In this document: piece by piece, positions 54,926 to 63,753 of the stretch
Numbering within the stretch: the first letter of the stretch is position 1
Layout of the letters: each line of letters opens with the position of its first letter
DNA from: Chloroflexota bacterium
GTDB lineage: Bacteria; Chloroflexota; Dehalococcoidia; JACPQD01
Length of the DNA stretch: 64,000 nucleotides
NCBI GenBank assembly: GCA_016190665.1
Contig: JACPQD010000038.1
Coordinates: 36,741 to 100,740 of the forward strand
Direction: 5' to 3'
Position numbers and translations under genes: made by a program
Notes under the pieces: generated by a model
Database searches by the model: none
What the model was told of the DNA's origin: nothing
Seen by the model: only the letters and a program-made list of their open reading frames with translations

Positions 54926-56596
54926 CTATCGGGCCAGCCACACGTCCTGATACCTATTGTTGTTGTACCACCCGTAGCCGGGCTTATAGTTTCTCACCTC
55001 AGGCGCCAGGGCTACGTTCTCGTTCCCGTGGTAGACGATCGCTGAAGGCACTACATCCATCAGGTATCTATCGAGCTCGCGGGTGATCTTCCGCCGCTCA
55101 TTGGCATCGAGCGTCTGGTCCGCTTTGCTGAAGAGGTCATCTATGTTCTTGTCCTCCAGAGCTCCACAAGAGAGGCAGCCGGAAACGAAATAGCGCCCGA
55201 TCTCCACGGGGTCCGCGCTGCGCAGTCCAGGGGGCTGGGCAAGGATGACGAACTGCTTCCGGTTCATGCGGCTGGCGAACACGCCGTGCTCCACCACTTC
55301 TATCTCGGCGGTGATGTTCACTTTGGCCAACTGATCGGCCAAAAAGACAGCCAGCTCTCGGCTTAAGGTTGCCGAAGCGAGGAGCTTGCTTTTGAAGCCG
55401 TTGGGGAATCCTGCCTCGGCGAGGAGCCTCTTGGCCGCCGCAATGTCCTCATCCTTGGGGTCTCGATAGCCGGGCAACTTCATCAGCTCTTCCGGCGGCG
55501 TGGCCCACTGCGTGCCCGGAACGAAGTACCCGCCGACTGCGCCGCTGCCCTGTGTCAGCGAATTGACGGCAGCGCGACGATCAATGGCTAAACTGGCCGC
55601 CCGGCGGACACGAGCGTCATTCCACGGCTGCTCCTTGGAGTTGAAGAGCAAGGCGCGGTAGGTGAGACCTGGAAACCGGATGACCGAGCTTCCCTTCACC
55701 TCCTTTGTGATTATCTCCCCCTCCGAGACTTTGGGACCGGGGCCTGCCCCGCCATAGAGCTTGACTCGGCCAGTGCGGAAGGCGGCCAGTCTCGTCCCTG
55801 CGTCCCTGATAATATAGAGGGTTACCCCGTCCAGATAGGGGCGCTGCGGGACAAAGTAGCGCGTATTCTTGACCGCCTCGAAGGTGGAGCCCATGTTATG
55901 TTGCTTCAACTTGTAAGGGCCGGTCCCCACTATGTCACGCTTCATGTTCCCCCTGTCGTCCAGGACGTGCTTGGGAAAGACGACTATCTGTCCCACGGAG
56001 AGCATGGACAAAATGGAAGCCGAAGGATACTTCAGGGTCACCCTCACGTTGTTGCCGAGTGTCTCCACACCCGAAATCGGCGCCAGGGTCGGTTGGCGGT
56101 TGCTGAGGACGCCCCTGGGGGGGTCGCGCAGACGGTCTAGACTCAGTTTCACATCTGCCGGGGTTAGCTCCTTGCCATCATGGAAGGTCACGCCACTGCG
56201 CAAGCTGAAGGTGAGTGTCTTGCCATCCGGGGCTATCTCCCACTTTTCGGCCAGGTCTGGAACTATTTTCTCGGGATCTAGAGGATCGTACTGCACCAAT
56301 CCGCTATAGAAGAGAAGAAGCATGCCCTGGGCCACAAAGTTGCTTTCCTGGTGGACGTCGTAGCTGGGCGGGTCCTCCCATGCGACGGCAGTCAATACCC
56401 CGCCGGACTTGGGCTGCTCCGGCGCTGGCTTGGGCGTGGCGGCCGGCGCCGCAGGAGCCCCTGCGGGCTTCGCCGTGGGTTCCGCTTTTGCGGCAGGCGC
56501 TGCCGGCTTAGCAGCGGGCGCCGCCGCAGGCGCGCAGCTTGCGAGCAACAATCCCAGTGCCATCAGGCGACCTATCAGCGACTTTCTGGTCTCCAT
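54926..56596 (-). CDS. Family-5 ABC solute-binding lipoprotein
   Basis: 556 aa, ATG at 56596 with AAAGGAG upstream, lipobox Cys21 (LASCAPA), very Ala-rich linker. Body: KWEIAPDGKTLTFSL, TFHDGKELTPADVKLSLDR, GTGPYKL and DARVRRAASLAIDR; tail NRYQDVWLAR. A 13-bp palindrome (56661-56673), repeated upstream of the hydrolase gene 59298, lies about 65 nt before its start, so both could answer to one regulator. Confidence 0.92.
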   Translation of the reverse strand: METRKSLIGRLMALGLLLASCAPAAAPAAKPAAPAAKAEPTAKPAGAPAAPAATPKPAPEQPKSGGVLTAVAWEDPPSYDVHQESNFVAQGMLLLFYSGLVQYDPLDPEKIVPDLAEKWEIAPDGKTLTFSLRSGVTFHDGKELTPADVKLSLDRLRDPPRGVLSNRQPTLAPISGVETLGNNVRVTLKYPSASILSMLSVGQIVVFPKHVLDDRGNMKRDIVGTGPYKLKQHNMGSTFEAVKNTRYFVPQRPYLDGVTLYIIRDAGTRLAAFRTGRVKLYGGAGPGPKVSEGEIITKEVKGSSVIRFPGLTYRALLFNSKEQPWNDARVRRAASLAIDRRAAVNSLTQGSGAVGGYFVPGTQWATPPEELMKLPGYRDPKDEDIAAAKRLLAEAGFPNGFKSKLLASATLSRELAVFLADQLAKVNITAEIEVVEHGVFASRMNRKQFVILAQPPGLRSADPVEIGRYFVSGCLSCGALEDKNIDDLFSKADQTLDANERRKITRELDRYLMDVVPSAIVYHGNENVALAPEVRNYKPGYGWYNNNRYQDVWLAR

Positions 56597-56660
56597 GGTC
56601 AAGGCTCCTTTCGTCAACACGTGATCCTGGTCGAATTTCTCATGGGGGCCACTTGTCCCG

Positions 56661-56673
56661 CCAGACATTCTGG
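56661..56673. promoter_or_regulatory. Palindromic operator-like site, copy 1
   Basis: CCAGACATTCTGG: two inverted CCAGA/TCTGG half-sites around CAT. The identical 13-mer is at 59378-59390, also in a leader on the minus strand, and flanking bases agree further (GCCAGA before, GGA and AGC after). A protein-binding site is a reasonable guess. Confidence 0.45.
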
Positions 56674-56736
56674 AAGCGCATGTTTGACTAGCCGCTGACG
56701 CCAGGCGTTAGACCCTTGACCTGCGGCCAAATACAT

Positions 56737-58419
56737 CTATTTTGCGAGCCAGACTTCGGTGAACTTCCAGCTATTCCATATCCCGATAGGCTCGGGGAAG
56801 TTCCTGACGTTATTCCAGATCCCCATGGTATCCAAACCGCTTTTCAGGCTGGGCACAACAGGCAGCAATTCAAGCAGGCGAAGCTCTATCTGGCGCACGA
56901 GCTTCTTGCGCTCCTCAAAGTCCAGAGTCTTTGCCTGTTGCCTGCGCCATTCGTCAATCTGTCCGTCTCTGAAGCTTATGTCCGGCCTGAGGATATTCTC
57001 CAGCCACGCCGTGGGATCGTCCACATGGACGCCCCACGGGTCCATCAGCAGTTCGTAGGTTTCCTTGGCCTTGTAACTCTCCCAAGGGGCGGTCTCAAGG
57101 ATGTCCAGCTTCAGGTCAATCCCCGCAGCTTTGTATTGCTCCTTCAGGACTTCTCCGGCTCGCATGTGCTGGGCGACATTCCGCACGGCCATGTTCAAGG
57201 ACAAACCCCCGGCATAGCCAGCTTCGCCGAGAAGTTTCTTCGCCTCTTCGATATCAGCCGTCTTGTCCGGTCGATACCCCGGTATCCTGAAAAGCTCGGC
57301 GTTGGGCAACTCCCACTTGCCGTAGGGCTCCGGGACAAAGAAGGCGGATACCGCTCCTTGTCGGCTCCACACGCTCTTGATGATGGCAGGCCGGTCAGCG
57401 AGAAAGTGAAGCGCGCGACGGACCCTGACATCGTCAAGCGGCTTGCGCGACACGTTGATGTCGACGAAGGTATTCTGGATGCTGACGTACGGCAAAGGAC
57501 GCGCCTTTCCTTTCAGTTCCCGCTCAGTGGTCTCCACCTGGCTCGCATTCAGCCCACCCGATCCTGGCGAGGTGAGCAGCACTCTGCCAGTCCTGAAGGC
57601 GGCAAAAGCAGTGGCAGCGTCCCGGATGCTATAGAACATAAGCCCATCGAGATAAGGACGGCCCTTGCGGAAGTAATCGCGATTCTTAGTGTACTCGACG
57701 ATCACCCCGGTTTCATATCTGACGAACTTGAACGGGCCCGTGCCCACCACGGTTTTTCTCATGTCGCCCTTTTCTTCAACCACCTTCTTCGGATAGATCA
57801 CGTGGTGGCTAAGAGCAACTCCACCCATGAAGCTCGCGTCAACATAGTTGGCGAATATCTTCACCGTGTATGCGTCCGGCGTCTCTATTCTGTCTATCGA
57901 GGCGAGCAAGCCCTTCTTCGGGCTGAGAATTCCCCTTGGCGGATTGCGCAATCGGTCGAGGTTGTACTTCACGTCCTCCGAGGTCATGAGGCTGCCGTCG
58001 TGAAACTTGACGCCCTGCCGCAGGTAGAAGGTGTAGACCAGGGAGTCCTGGCTCAGCTCGAACCTTTCGGCCAGATCGGGAATGATCTCGTCCTGCTTCA
58101 GCGGGTTGTACTCCAGTAGAGTGTCGTAGGCCGGGACTGCCGCCATGCGCGTCGCGGCAAGCTGCTGCTGGTGAAGATCAAGGCCCGGAGGCTCGAAATA
58201 CAGGGCGATCGGCAGGATGCCGCCGTAGCGCGGTTCCTCCGACGCCGGCTTTGGGGCGGTTGCAGGGACGCCCCCCGAGGGCGAGGCCGCGGTGGCGTCC
58301 GGGGGTTTGGCGGTGACAGCGGCTTGAGGCGCTGCCCCTCGGTCAATCGCCGGAGAACAGCTTGCCAGCAGCAGGACCAGCAACGTTACGCAAGTTTGTG
58401 AGAGCTTCTTCGGCACCAT
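56737..58419 (-). CDS. Family-5 ABC solute-binding lipoprotein
   Basis: 560 aa, lipobox Cys21 (LASCSPA). Body: RFELSQDSLVYTFYL, KFHDGSLMTSEDVKYNLDR, GTGPFKF and DVRVRRALHFLADR; tail SWKFTEVWLAK. The mature start reads GLDLHQQQLAATRM instead of the common FDxHQE, so the ligand entry side differs. It is transcribed after the alpha/beta hydrolase (58471), 51 nt apart, in the same unit. Confidence 0.92.
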   Translation of the reverse strand: MVPKKLSQTCVTLLVLLLASCSPAIDRGAAPQAAVTAKPPDATAASPSGGVPATAPKPASEEPRYGGILPIALYFEPPGLDLHQQQLAATRMAAVPAYDTLLEYNPLKQDEIIPDLAERFELSQDSLVYTFYLRQGVKFHDGSLMTSEDVKYNLDRLRNPPRGILSPKKGLLASIDRIETPDAYTVKIFANYVDASFMGGVALSHHVIYPKKVVEEKGDMRKTVVGTGPFKFVRYETGVIVEYTKNRDYFRKGRPYLDGLMFYSIRDAATAFAAFRTGRVLLTSPGSGGLNASQVETTERELKGKARPLPYVSIQNTFVDINVSRKPLDDVRVRRALHFLADRPAIIKSVWSRQGAVSAFFVPEPYGKWELPNAELFRIPGYRPDKTADIEEAKKLLGEAGYAGGLSLNMAVRNVAQHMRAGEVLKEQYKAAGIDLKLDILETAPWESYKAKETYELLMDPWGVHVDDPTAWLENILRPDISFRDGQIDEWRRQQAKTLDFEERKKLVRQIELRLLELLPVVPSLKSGLDTMGIWNNVRNFPEPIGIWNSWKFTEVWLAK

Positions 58420-58470
58420 GGTGCGACCTCCTGGATAAGACCGGAACGCCCAGAAACCTCCCTAACCATC

Positions 58471-59298
58471 TCAGGGCAAGATGGAGCGCTCCTTGAGAAA
58501 AGTGATGATCTCCCGAACGCACCTCTCAGGCATAAGGGCGTGGACGGCGTGGCCTACACCCGGGAAGGTGACGATCTTCACGTTGGGTATCTGTGACCGC
58601 ATGTAGGCCACTTGCTGAGGAGGCACAATGGGCGAGTCCTCGCCCGTCAACACCAGGGTCGGCGTCTTGAGCTCATGCAACCGGGGGGAGAAATCCAGGG
58701 TCCCGACGTAGGTGTTCAGCCTGGCCGCATTTTCCGGGACCGTCTTGCCCATCTCACTGATCCACCATTCCACCAGTTGAGGAGGCGCCAGGTCGACGTC
58801 GATCCGCTGGCCGATGGTCTGGCGCGACCAACTGTCCACCCCTTTCAACAGGGCAGCTTCGGCGGAGCCCTCCTTAACGGGAAACTTCTTGTCCAGCTCC
58901 TCGCGGGGGGAGCGAAAAGGGGTGGACGTGAGCACCAGGGCGTGGAGGCGCTCCGGGTGGCCAAGGGCAAAGAACAGACCGAGGACGCCGCTGGAGGATT
59001 CCCCTACATAGACCACTTTGTCGATATGCAGATAATCGAGGAGCCCAACCAGATCGGCTACAAAGGTCTCGGCGGAAGGCGTGAACTGCTCAGGAGGCAC
59101 CGCCGAGCGGCCAAAGCCGCGCAAATCCGGCCTGAGGACACGGAACTGGCCTGAAAGAAGGGGGACCCACTTGTACCAGAAGCGGCCGTTCCTGGCGAAA
59201 CCGTGCTCCAGGAGGAAGGTGGCTGGCTCGCTCCAGGGGTCGGTAAAGTCATCCAAGTCGTAGTACAGGTCAGTTCCGTTGATTCGGACGATGGGCAT
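58471..59298 (-). CDS. Alpha/beta-fold hydrolase
   Basis: 275 aa. The ATG at 59298 is chosen because the hydrolase fold begins there (MPIVRINGTDLYYD) and AAAGGAAG precedes it. Landmarks: oxyanion region LLEHGFARNGRFW, nucleophile elbow VGESSSG, acid Asp in LTGEDSPIVPP, and catalytic His in GVGHAVHAL. It could hydrolyse esters, lactones or C-C bonds of imported compounds. It is the first gene of the leftward unit that starts at the promoter 59470-59499. Confidence 0.88.
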   Translation of the reverse strand: MPIVRINGTDLYYDLDDFTDPWSEPATFLLEHGFARNGRFWYKWVPLLSGQFRVLRPDLRGFGRSAVPPEQFTPSAETFVADLVGLLDYLHIDKVVYVGESSSGVLGLFFALGHPERLHALVLTSTPFRSPREELDKKFPVKEGSAEAALLKGVDSWSRQTIGQRIDVDLAPPQLVEWWISEMGKTVPENAARLNTYVGTLDFSPRLHELKTPTLVLTGEDSPIVPPQQVAYMRSQIPNVKIVTFPGVGHAVHALMPERCVREIITFLKERSILP

Positions 59299-59377
59299 GA
59301 TGGACTTCCTTTCCGAACATAAGCGGCATACCAGCGGATCGGGATTAGCTTGCTCTCCCGAAGACCTGGTCCGCTGG

Positions 59378-59390
59378 CCAGACATTCTGG
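59378..59390. promoter_or_regulatory. Palindromic operator-like site, copy 2
   Basis: Same 13-mer CCAGACATTCTGG as at 56661, located about 80 nt upstream of the hydrolase start and downstream of the predicted promoter, so a bound protein could block transcription. Confidence 0.45.
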
Positions 59391-59469
59391 AGCTTGAGGT
59401 TATTGCATGGGCCTTAGGCGGCCCATCGACCGGCGGCGTTGCCAGGACTTCCTTCGCAGAGACATCGCG

Positions 59470-59499
59470 AGTGTAGCACCCCTATTCATTATCTGTCAA
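59470..59499 (-). promoter_or_regulatory. Sigma70-type promoter of the hydrolase/SBP unit
   Basis: TTGACA (59494-59499 leftward), 18-nt spacer, TACACT (59470-59475). Leader of about 165 nt to the ATG at 59298. Confidence 0.6.
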
Positions 59500-59564
59500 T
59501 GCCGGACAAACCTCGCGAACTTTCCGGCTGAGAATACTCCGATAACAGCTTCAGTAGAAGCCTC

Positions 59565-59593
59565 TTGACAATATTAAAGCTATCAATTATGTT
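59565..59593 (+). promoter_or_regulatory. Sigma70-type promoter of higBA
   Basis: TTGACA (59565-59570), spacer of 17 nt, TATGTT (59588-59593). The predicted start near 59600 leaves a leader of only about 13 nt before the GTG at 59613. The AT-rich surroundings stand out from the region. Confidence 0.65.
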
Positions 59594-59612
59594 ATAGCCA
59601 TAGGGTGTAAGG

Positions 59613-59909
59613 GTGAAAATCAAGTTCTCGATGAGCCGCCTTGGCGAGGCAAGCACAAGTCTCTCGGAGGCTAGCCGGCTCTTTGGCATTCCGATTGGCC
59701 GGAAACATATTCAGCGCGTGGCAATCCTGAGAGCCACGGAAGAATTCACACAGCTTTATGGGCACCGGGCACTCCGGTGGCACCCTTTGAAGGGGAGCCG
59801 CGCCGGACAGTACGCAGTGTCCCTCACCGGAAACTACCGGCTCATCATTGAACACGTTGAAAAGGACATAGTGCGCATCGTAGATGTGGAGGACTACCAT
59901 GGTGACTGA
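59613..59909 (+). CDS. higB: HigB/RelE-family toxin of a type II toxin-antitoxin pair
   Basis: 98 aa, typical HigB (RelE superfamily) length. Visible features are HRALRWHPLKGSRAGQYAVS followed by GNYRLIIEHVEKDIVRIVDVEDYHGD, the usual YRLIF...DYH ending of the killer family. Such toxins are ribosome-dependent mRNA interferases. It starts with GTG and overlaps the start of the antitoxin gene by 11 nt, the characteristic toxin-first order. It is the only toxin-antitoxin pair in the window. Confidence 0.88.
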   Translation: MKIKFSMSRLGEASTSLSEASRLFGIPIGRKHIQRVAILRATEEFTQLYGHRALRWHPLKGSRAGQYAVSLTGNYRLIIEHVEKDIVRIVDVEDYHGD

Positions 59910-60186
59910 GACAGACGCCTATCCTGATATCGCCATCCATCCTGGTGAATACCTTGCGGAGGAGATCGAGGCACGGGGTCTCTCACAGAAGGAATTAGCC
60001 AGGCGTATGGGACGGCCATTGAACGCGATCAATGAAATCATCAAGGGCAAGAAATCGATCACAGCCGAGACCGCTTTGCAACTCGAGGAAGCCATGCCGG
60101 AAATCCGAGCACGGTTCTGGCTGAACCTGGAAACTGACTACCAGCTCACCAGGGCGCTAATAAACAAGCGCAGCAAGGCCGCCTAG
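59899..60186 (+). CDS. higA: HigA-family antitoxin, XRE-type HTH
   Basis: 95 aa. The ATG at 59899 has GGAGG close upstream and overlaps the toxin end. The family start IAIHPGEYLAEEIEARGLSQ is followed by an XRE helix-turn-helix (QKELARRMGRPLNAINEIIK) and the ITAETALQLEEAM segment. It binds and silences HigB and represses the shared promoter (known for the family). Confidence 0.9.
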   Translation: MVTETDAYPDIAIHPGEYLAEEIEARGLSQKELARRMGRPLNAINEIIKGKKSITAETALQLEEAMPEIRARFWLNLETDYQLTRALINKRSKAA

Positions 60187-60268
60187 CTTTCCGGCCCACT
60201 ACGTCTAATGTGCGCCATGCCTGCGGCTGCGCGGCGTGACTTTACCTCTCCGTCCGGCGAGCCTGAAC

Positions 60269-60291
60269 ACTGGTGACGATAGCCCACCAGT
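60269..60291. terminator. Weak hairpin between convergent higA and SBP 60308
   Basis: ACTGGTG (60269-60275) pairs with CACCAGT (60285-60291), 7 bp with a 9-nt loop, lying between two convergent genes. It is followed by TTGTCC rather than a clean T-run, so termination is only a guess. Confidence 0.3.
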
Positions 60292-60307
60292 TTGTCCAAA
60301 AACCCGC

Positions 60308-62014
60308 CTACTTCGCCAGCCACGCATCCTGGAACCTGTTGTTGACATAAACGTTGGTGCCAGGCATCCACCCCTTGAACTCTGGCCACCACGCCGCGTA
60401 GCGGCCCGCCCACGTAATCACGAACCGGGGCGCTTCGGCATGAATCAGCCTCTGCATCTCCAACAAGACCTCCCTCCGCCTGGCGGGGTCGGCTGTCCTG
60501 CTCTGCTGGCTGTAAAGCTCATCAAACTTCTGGCTGCTCCATTTGCCGGAGTTCTTCGGACTATTGGTAAGATAAGGCTCGCCAAGCACCAGGTCGGGCT
60601 CTGGATCCGAGAACGTGTCGGCGACCACGGAGGCTTCAAACGTCGTCTTGAAGAGGCGATCTCGGAAGGCTCCTGTCTCCAGAATAGTCACACTGGCATC
60701 GATCCCAAGCTTGCCCAGCTCCGTCTTGCTGAATTCCGCCGCCTCCTTGACATGGATGCTACTGCTGGCTATCAAGTTTGTCTTGAAGCCGCCGGGGAAG
60801 CCGGCCTCCGCCAGAAGTTTCCTGGCCTCGGCTATGTCCTGGTCCCTCGGCTTGCGAAATCCCGGCATGGCCATCAGTTCCTGCTCAGGGAGGCCGAAGG
60901 GTGATCCAGGCTGCACGTAACCGTAGCCAGGGTAGTAGGCTCCCCCCCGGACGACCTTCGCCGCCGCCTCGCGGTCCAGTAGATTGTTGACCGCCTTTCT
61001 GACCCTGATGTCGTCCCAGGGCTTGACGCGGACGTTGGGCACTACGGCCGTTGTTGCCGTCTGGACCTTCTTGACGACCACCAGGCCAGCGGCCACCTTT
61101 TGAAGTGATTCAATCTGCGCGGCCGTCAGCTCCGAAGAGATCGGCAGCATCACGGCTTGCCTGGTGCGAAGCGCCGCTACGCGCGCCATCTCATCGACAA
61201 CGATGTAGACCGTCATTCCGTCCAGGTAAGGCCGGCCCTTGACGAAATAGTCGGGGTTCTTCTGCATTTTGAGCATGACGCCATCCATGTAGCTCTGCAG
61301 CTTGAAGGGGCCTGTGCCCACAACGTCCCTCTTCATGTCGCCCTTCTCCTTGATCACCTCAGGCGCGAAGGTGAAGTTGAAGGGGAGGGCCAGCAGACGC
61401 AGGAAAGAGGACTGGGGCTGCTTCAGAGCAACCTTGACTGTGAGTGCGTCCGGGGCCTCTATCTTCTGGACTGATCGGTAAAGCTCTTCCCGGGCGGAAA
61501 TCATGCCTTTTGGCGGAAAGACGATCCGGTCCAGGTTGAACTTGATGTCCTCTGCGGTGAGCGTGCTGCCGTTGTGGAGCCGGACACCCTCGTTCAGCGC
61601 GAAGGTATAAGTCAACCCGTCTGGGCTCGTCTGCCAGCTCTTGGCCAGGTCACCAATGATTCTGCTCTCATCGAGAGGGTCGGTCTGGACGAGGAGGTTA
61701 TAGGCCGAAGCGAAGGGGAACTGGCCACCGATGGTTGCCGTTTGATGAGTGTCGAAATTGGGAATCGCCGCTCTGCAGATTGTAGTCAGGATTCCGCCGT
61801 ATCTCGGTTGGTCGGCAGCCGCCTTCACGGTCGCCGTCGGCGCTGCGGGGGACGCCTTTGCAGTTTCGGCCTGCGGCGTCGACGCGGGTTTGGCGGCTTG
61901 ACTCTGAACGGTGAGCGAGGAAGGCGCCGCGCCCGGCCCCGATGGAGCGCAGCCGACAGCTAGAAGGCCAATGACAACCAGCGAAACAAGCGTCCTTTCA
62001 TCCACATGACGCAC
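60308..62014 (-). CDS. Family-5 ABC solute-binding lipoprotein
   Basis: 568 aa, lipobox Cys22 (AVGCAPS). Body: SWQTSPDGLTYTFAL, RLHNGSTLTAEDIKFNLDR, GTGPFKL and DIRVRKAVNNLLDR; tail NRFQDAWLAK. It is the intact paralogue of the interrupted SBP at 37033: both start FDxHQ(E/T)-type then (M/G)QFPxxSxY, and both share AAKV(I/V)RGG and YGYxxPGSPF. It lies 41 nt after the SBP at 62056 in the same direction. Confidence 0.92.
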   Translation of the reverse strand: MRHVDERTLVSLVVIGLLAVGCAPSGPGAAPSSLTVQSQAAKPASTPQAETAKASPAAPTATVKAAADQPRYGGILTTICRAAIPNFDTHQTATIGGQFPFASAYNLLVQTDPLDESRIIGDLAKSWQTSPDGLTYTFALNEGVRLHNGSTLTAEDIKFNLDRIVFPPKGMISAREELYRSVQKIEAPDALTVKVALKQPQSSFLRLLALPFNFTFAPEVIKEKGDMKRDVVGTGPFKLQSYMDGVMLKMQKNPDYFVKGRPYLDGMTVYIVVDEMARVAALRTRQAVMLPISSELTAAQIESLQKVAAGLVVVKKVQTATTAVVPNVRVKPWDDIRVRKAVNNLLDREAAAKVVRGGAYYPGYGYVQPGSPFGLPEQELMAMPGFRKPRDQDIAEARKLLAEAGFPGGFKTNLIASSSIHVKEAAEFSKTELGKLGIDASVTILETGAFRDRLFKTTFEASVVADTFSDPEPDLVLGEPYLTNSPKNSGKWSSQKFDELYSQQSRTADPARRREVLLEMQRLIHAEAPRFVITWAGRYAAWWPEFKGWMPGTNVYVNNRFQDAWLAK

Positions 62015-62055
62015 CTCCTTCGAAAACAGACTTCAATAATTCAACCGTGGCCAGT

Positions 62056-63753
62056 CTATTTGGCCAGCCATACGTCCTGGTACTTCTGGAAGCTAATGCT
62101 TCCAATCAGCTTACCGCGCCCCCTCACCTCTGGCCACATCCCAAGGAGGTACTGCTTCCACCAAACTACCGGTCTTACCGCCACGTCTATCATCAGCAGG
62201 TCGAGCTCGCGGACTATCCGTGCTCGCTCCTTTGGATCAAGAGCGCCCGACTGCTTGTCGAAGAGCTCTGAGATCCTCTCGTCATGGTAGCGCGGCCAGT
62301 TCGATCCCCAGTCAGCGCCAATCGGCGGAGCCCACAAACGCACCAGATTCTGCGGGTCGGGATAAGCGAAACTGTTCATCATGGCATGGGAGCTGAACGC
62401 GCCCTGGGTGAGCAATCTGGTGCGCACTGCCGCGTCCTTAACGTCCAGTTCCAGCTTGATACCTATTCGGGCTAGCTGATCGGCCATGTAGACACTCAGT
62501 TGCTCGAAGGTTTTCTCCGCTCTTACGAGTGTTCTTATGGTGAATCCATTGGGATAGCCGGCCTCCGCCAGGAGTCTCTTCGCCTCGGCGACGTCAGCAT
62601 CTTTTGGCTGGCGCCAACCGGGCATCTTCTCCAGTTCCTCTTTGGGAATGCCCCACTTCCCAGGCATGTTGCTTCCCACCTGTCCATAGCCTTCGCCCAG
62701 GACGATGATGGCGTTCTGCCGATCAATGGCCAGATGCACCGCTTTTCGCACCCTGATGTCGCTCCACGGCTTTTCCGTGGTGTTCATGATAAAGTTGTCG
62801 TTGGCGATTGAGGGATAGGAGACTATTACCGCCTGAGGCAGCGTGCGCCTAACAACTTCCGCAGAGGCCGGGTTCAGCCCGGACTCACCTGGCCCGGTCA
62901 GTTTCACCTGCCCCGTTCGGAAGGCGGCCAACCTCGTCCCCGAGTCCTTAATGATGTAGAAAATGATGCCATCCACATGAGGACGCCCCTTCACAAAATA
63001 CCCCTGGTTCTTGACATACTCGAGAGAGATGCCGGCGGAATAGTTCTTGAGACTGTAAGGGCCCGTGCCCATGACGTCGTTCTTCATGTGGCCCTTCTTC
63101 TCCACGAAGGCCCTGGAGTAGATGACCATCCAGCCAGAGGAAATCACATCGACGAAAGCGGCGGACGGGTATTTCAGAATGAACTTGACCGTGTCTTTGT
63201 CGGGAGCCTCCACCTTGTCGATCATCGCCAGGTCGGGACGACGCGGCGAGAGGACGCCCGTCGGCGGCCTAACCATTCTCTCGAAGCTGAATCGGGCATC
63301 CTCGGCAGTAAAGGAGGCGCCGTCATGGAACTTAACATTCTGATGAAGGTCAAAGGTGTAGGTAAGCCCATCCTTACTGACTTCCCAGGACTTGGCGAGG
63401 TCGCGGATGATCTCCTCAGGGCTGTCGGGGTTGAACTGGGTGACGCCGTTATAGCCCGCCTGAACCACGTTACTTAGTAAATACGACGTATCCTGCTGCA
63501 TGTCCAGGCTGTAAGGATCGCCTGTGGTAGAGATGGTGAGGACGCCGCCGTAACGAGACTGCTCGGCGCTGGTCAGCTTGGGGACGACAGTCGGCGAGGG
63601 AAGCTTGGCTGGAGGCGCTGGCGCCGACTCCGGCGGCTTCGCCGTTGCCGCACCTGGCGCAATCGATTGCGATGCAGGTGGAGTGCAGCTCAAGAGAAGC
63701 AACGCGAAAACCGTACCAAGCGCGGGTAAGAAGGCTCCTCGTTCTCTTTGCAT
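62056..63753 (-). CDS. Family-5 ABC solute-binding lipoprotein (SFQKYQDVWLAK type)
   Basis: 565 aa, ATG at 63753 with GAGGAAAAT before it, lipobox Cys23 (LLLSCTPP). Body: SWEVSKDGLTYTFDL, VKFHDGASFTAEDARFSFER, MGTGPYSL and DIRVRKAVHLAIDR; tail SFQKYQDVWLAK. Closest relatives are 21287 and 33362 (shared GPGESGLNP / GPGESALTP segment). It is the first of the rightmost gene pair. Confidence 0.92.
   Translation of the reverse strand: MQRERGAFLPALGTVFALLLLSCTPPASQSIAPGAATAKPPESAPAPPAKLPSPTVVPKLTSAEQSRYGGVLTISTTGDPYSLDMQQDTSYLLSNVVQAGYNGVTQFNPDSPEEIIRDLAKSWEVSKDGLTYTFDLHQNVKFHDGASFTAEDARFSFERMVRPPTGVLSPRRPDLAMIDKVEAPDKDTVKFILKYPSAAFVDVISSGWMVIYSRAFVEKKGHMKNDVMGTGPYSLKNYSAGISLEYVKNQGYFVKGRPHVDGIIFYIIKDSGTRLAAFRTGQVKLTGPGESGLNPASAEVVRRTLPQAVIVSYPSIANDNFIMNTTEKPWSDIRVRKAVHLAIDRQNAIIVLGEGYGQVGSNMPGKWGIPKEELEKMPGWRQPKDADVAEAKRLLAEAGYPNGFTIRTLVRAEKTFEQLSVYMADQLARIGIKLELDVKDAAVRTRLLTQGAFSSHAMMNSFAYPDPQNLVRLWAPPIGADWGSNWPRYHDERISELFDKQSGALDPKERARIVRELDLLMIDVAVRPVVWWKQYLLGMWPEVRGRGKLIGSISFQKYQDVWLAK

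Larger units (their letters stand above)
59299..59612. promoter_or_regulatory. Divergent region between hydrolase unit and HigBA
   Basis: About 314 nt with a leftward promoter (59470-59499), a rightward promoter (59565-59593) and an operator-like palindrome (59378-59390) inside the leftward leader. No gene is seen. Confidence 0.65.
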
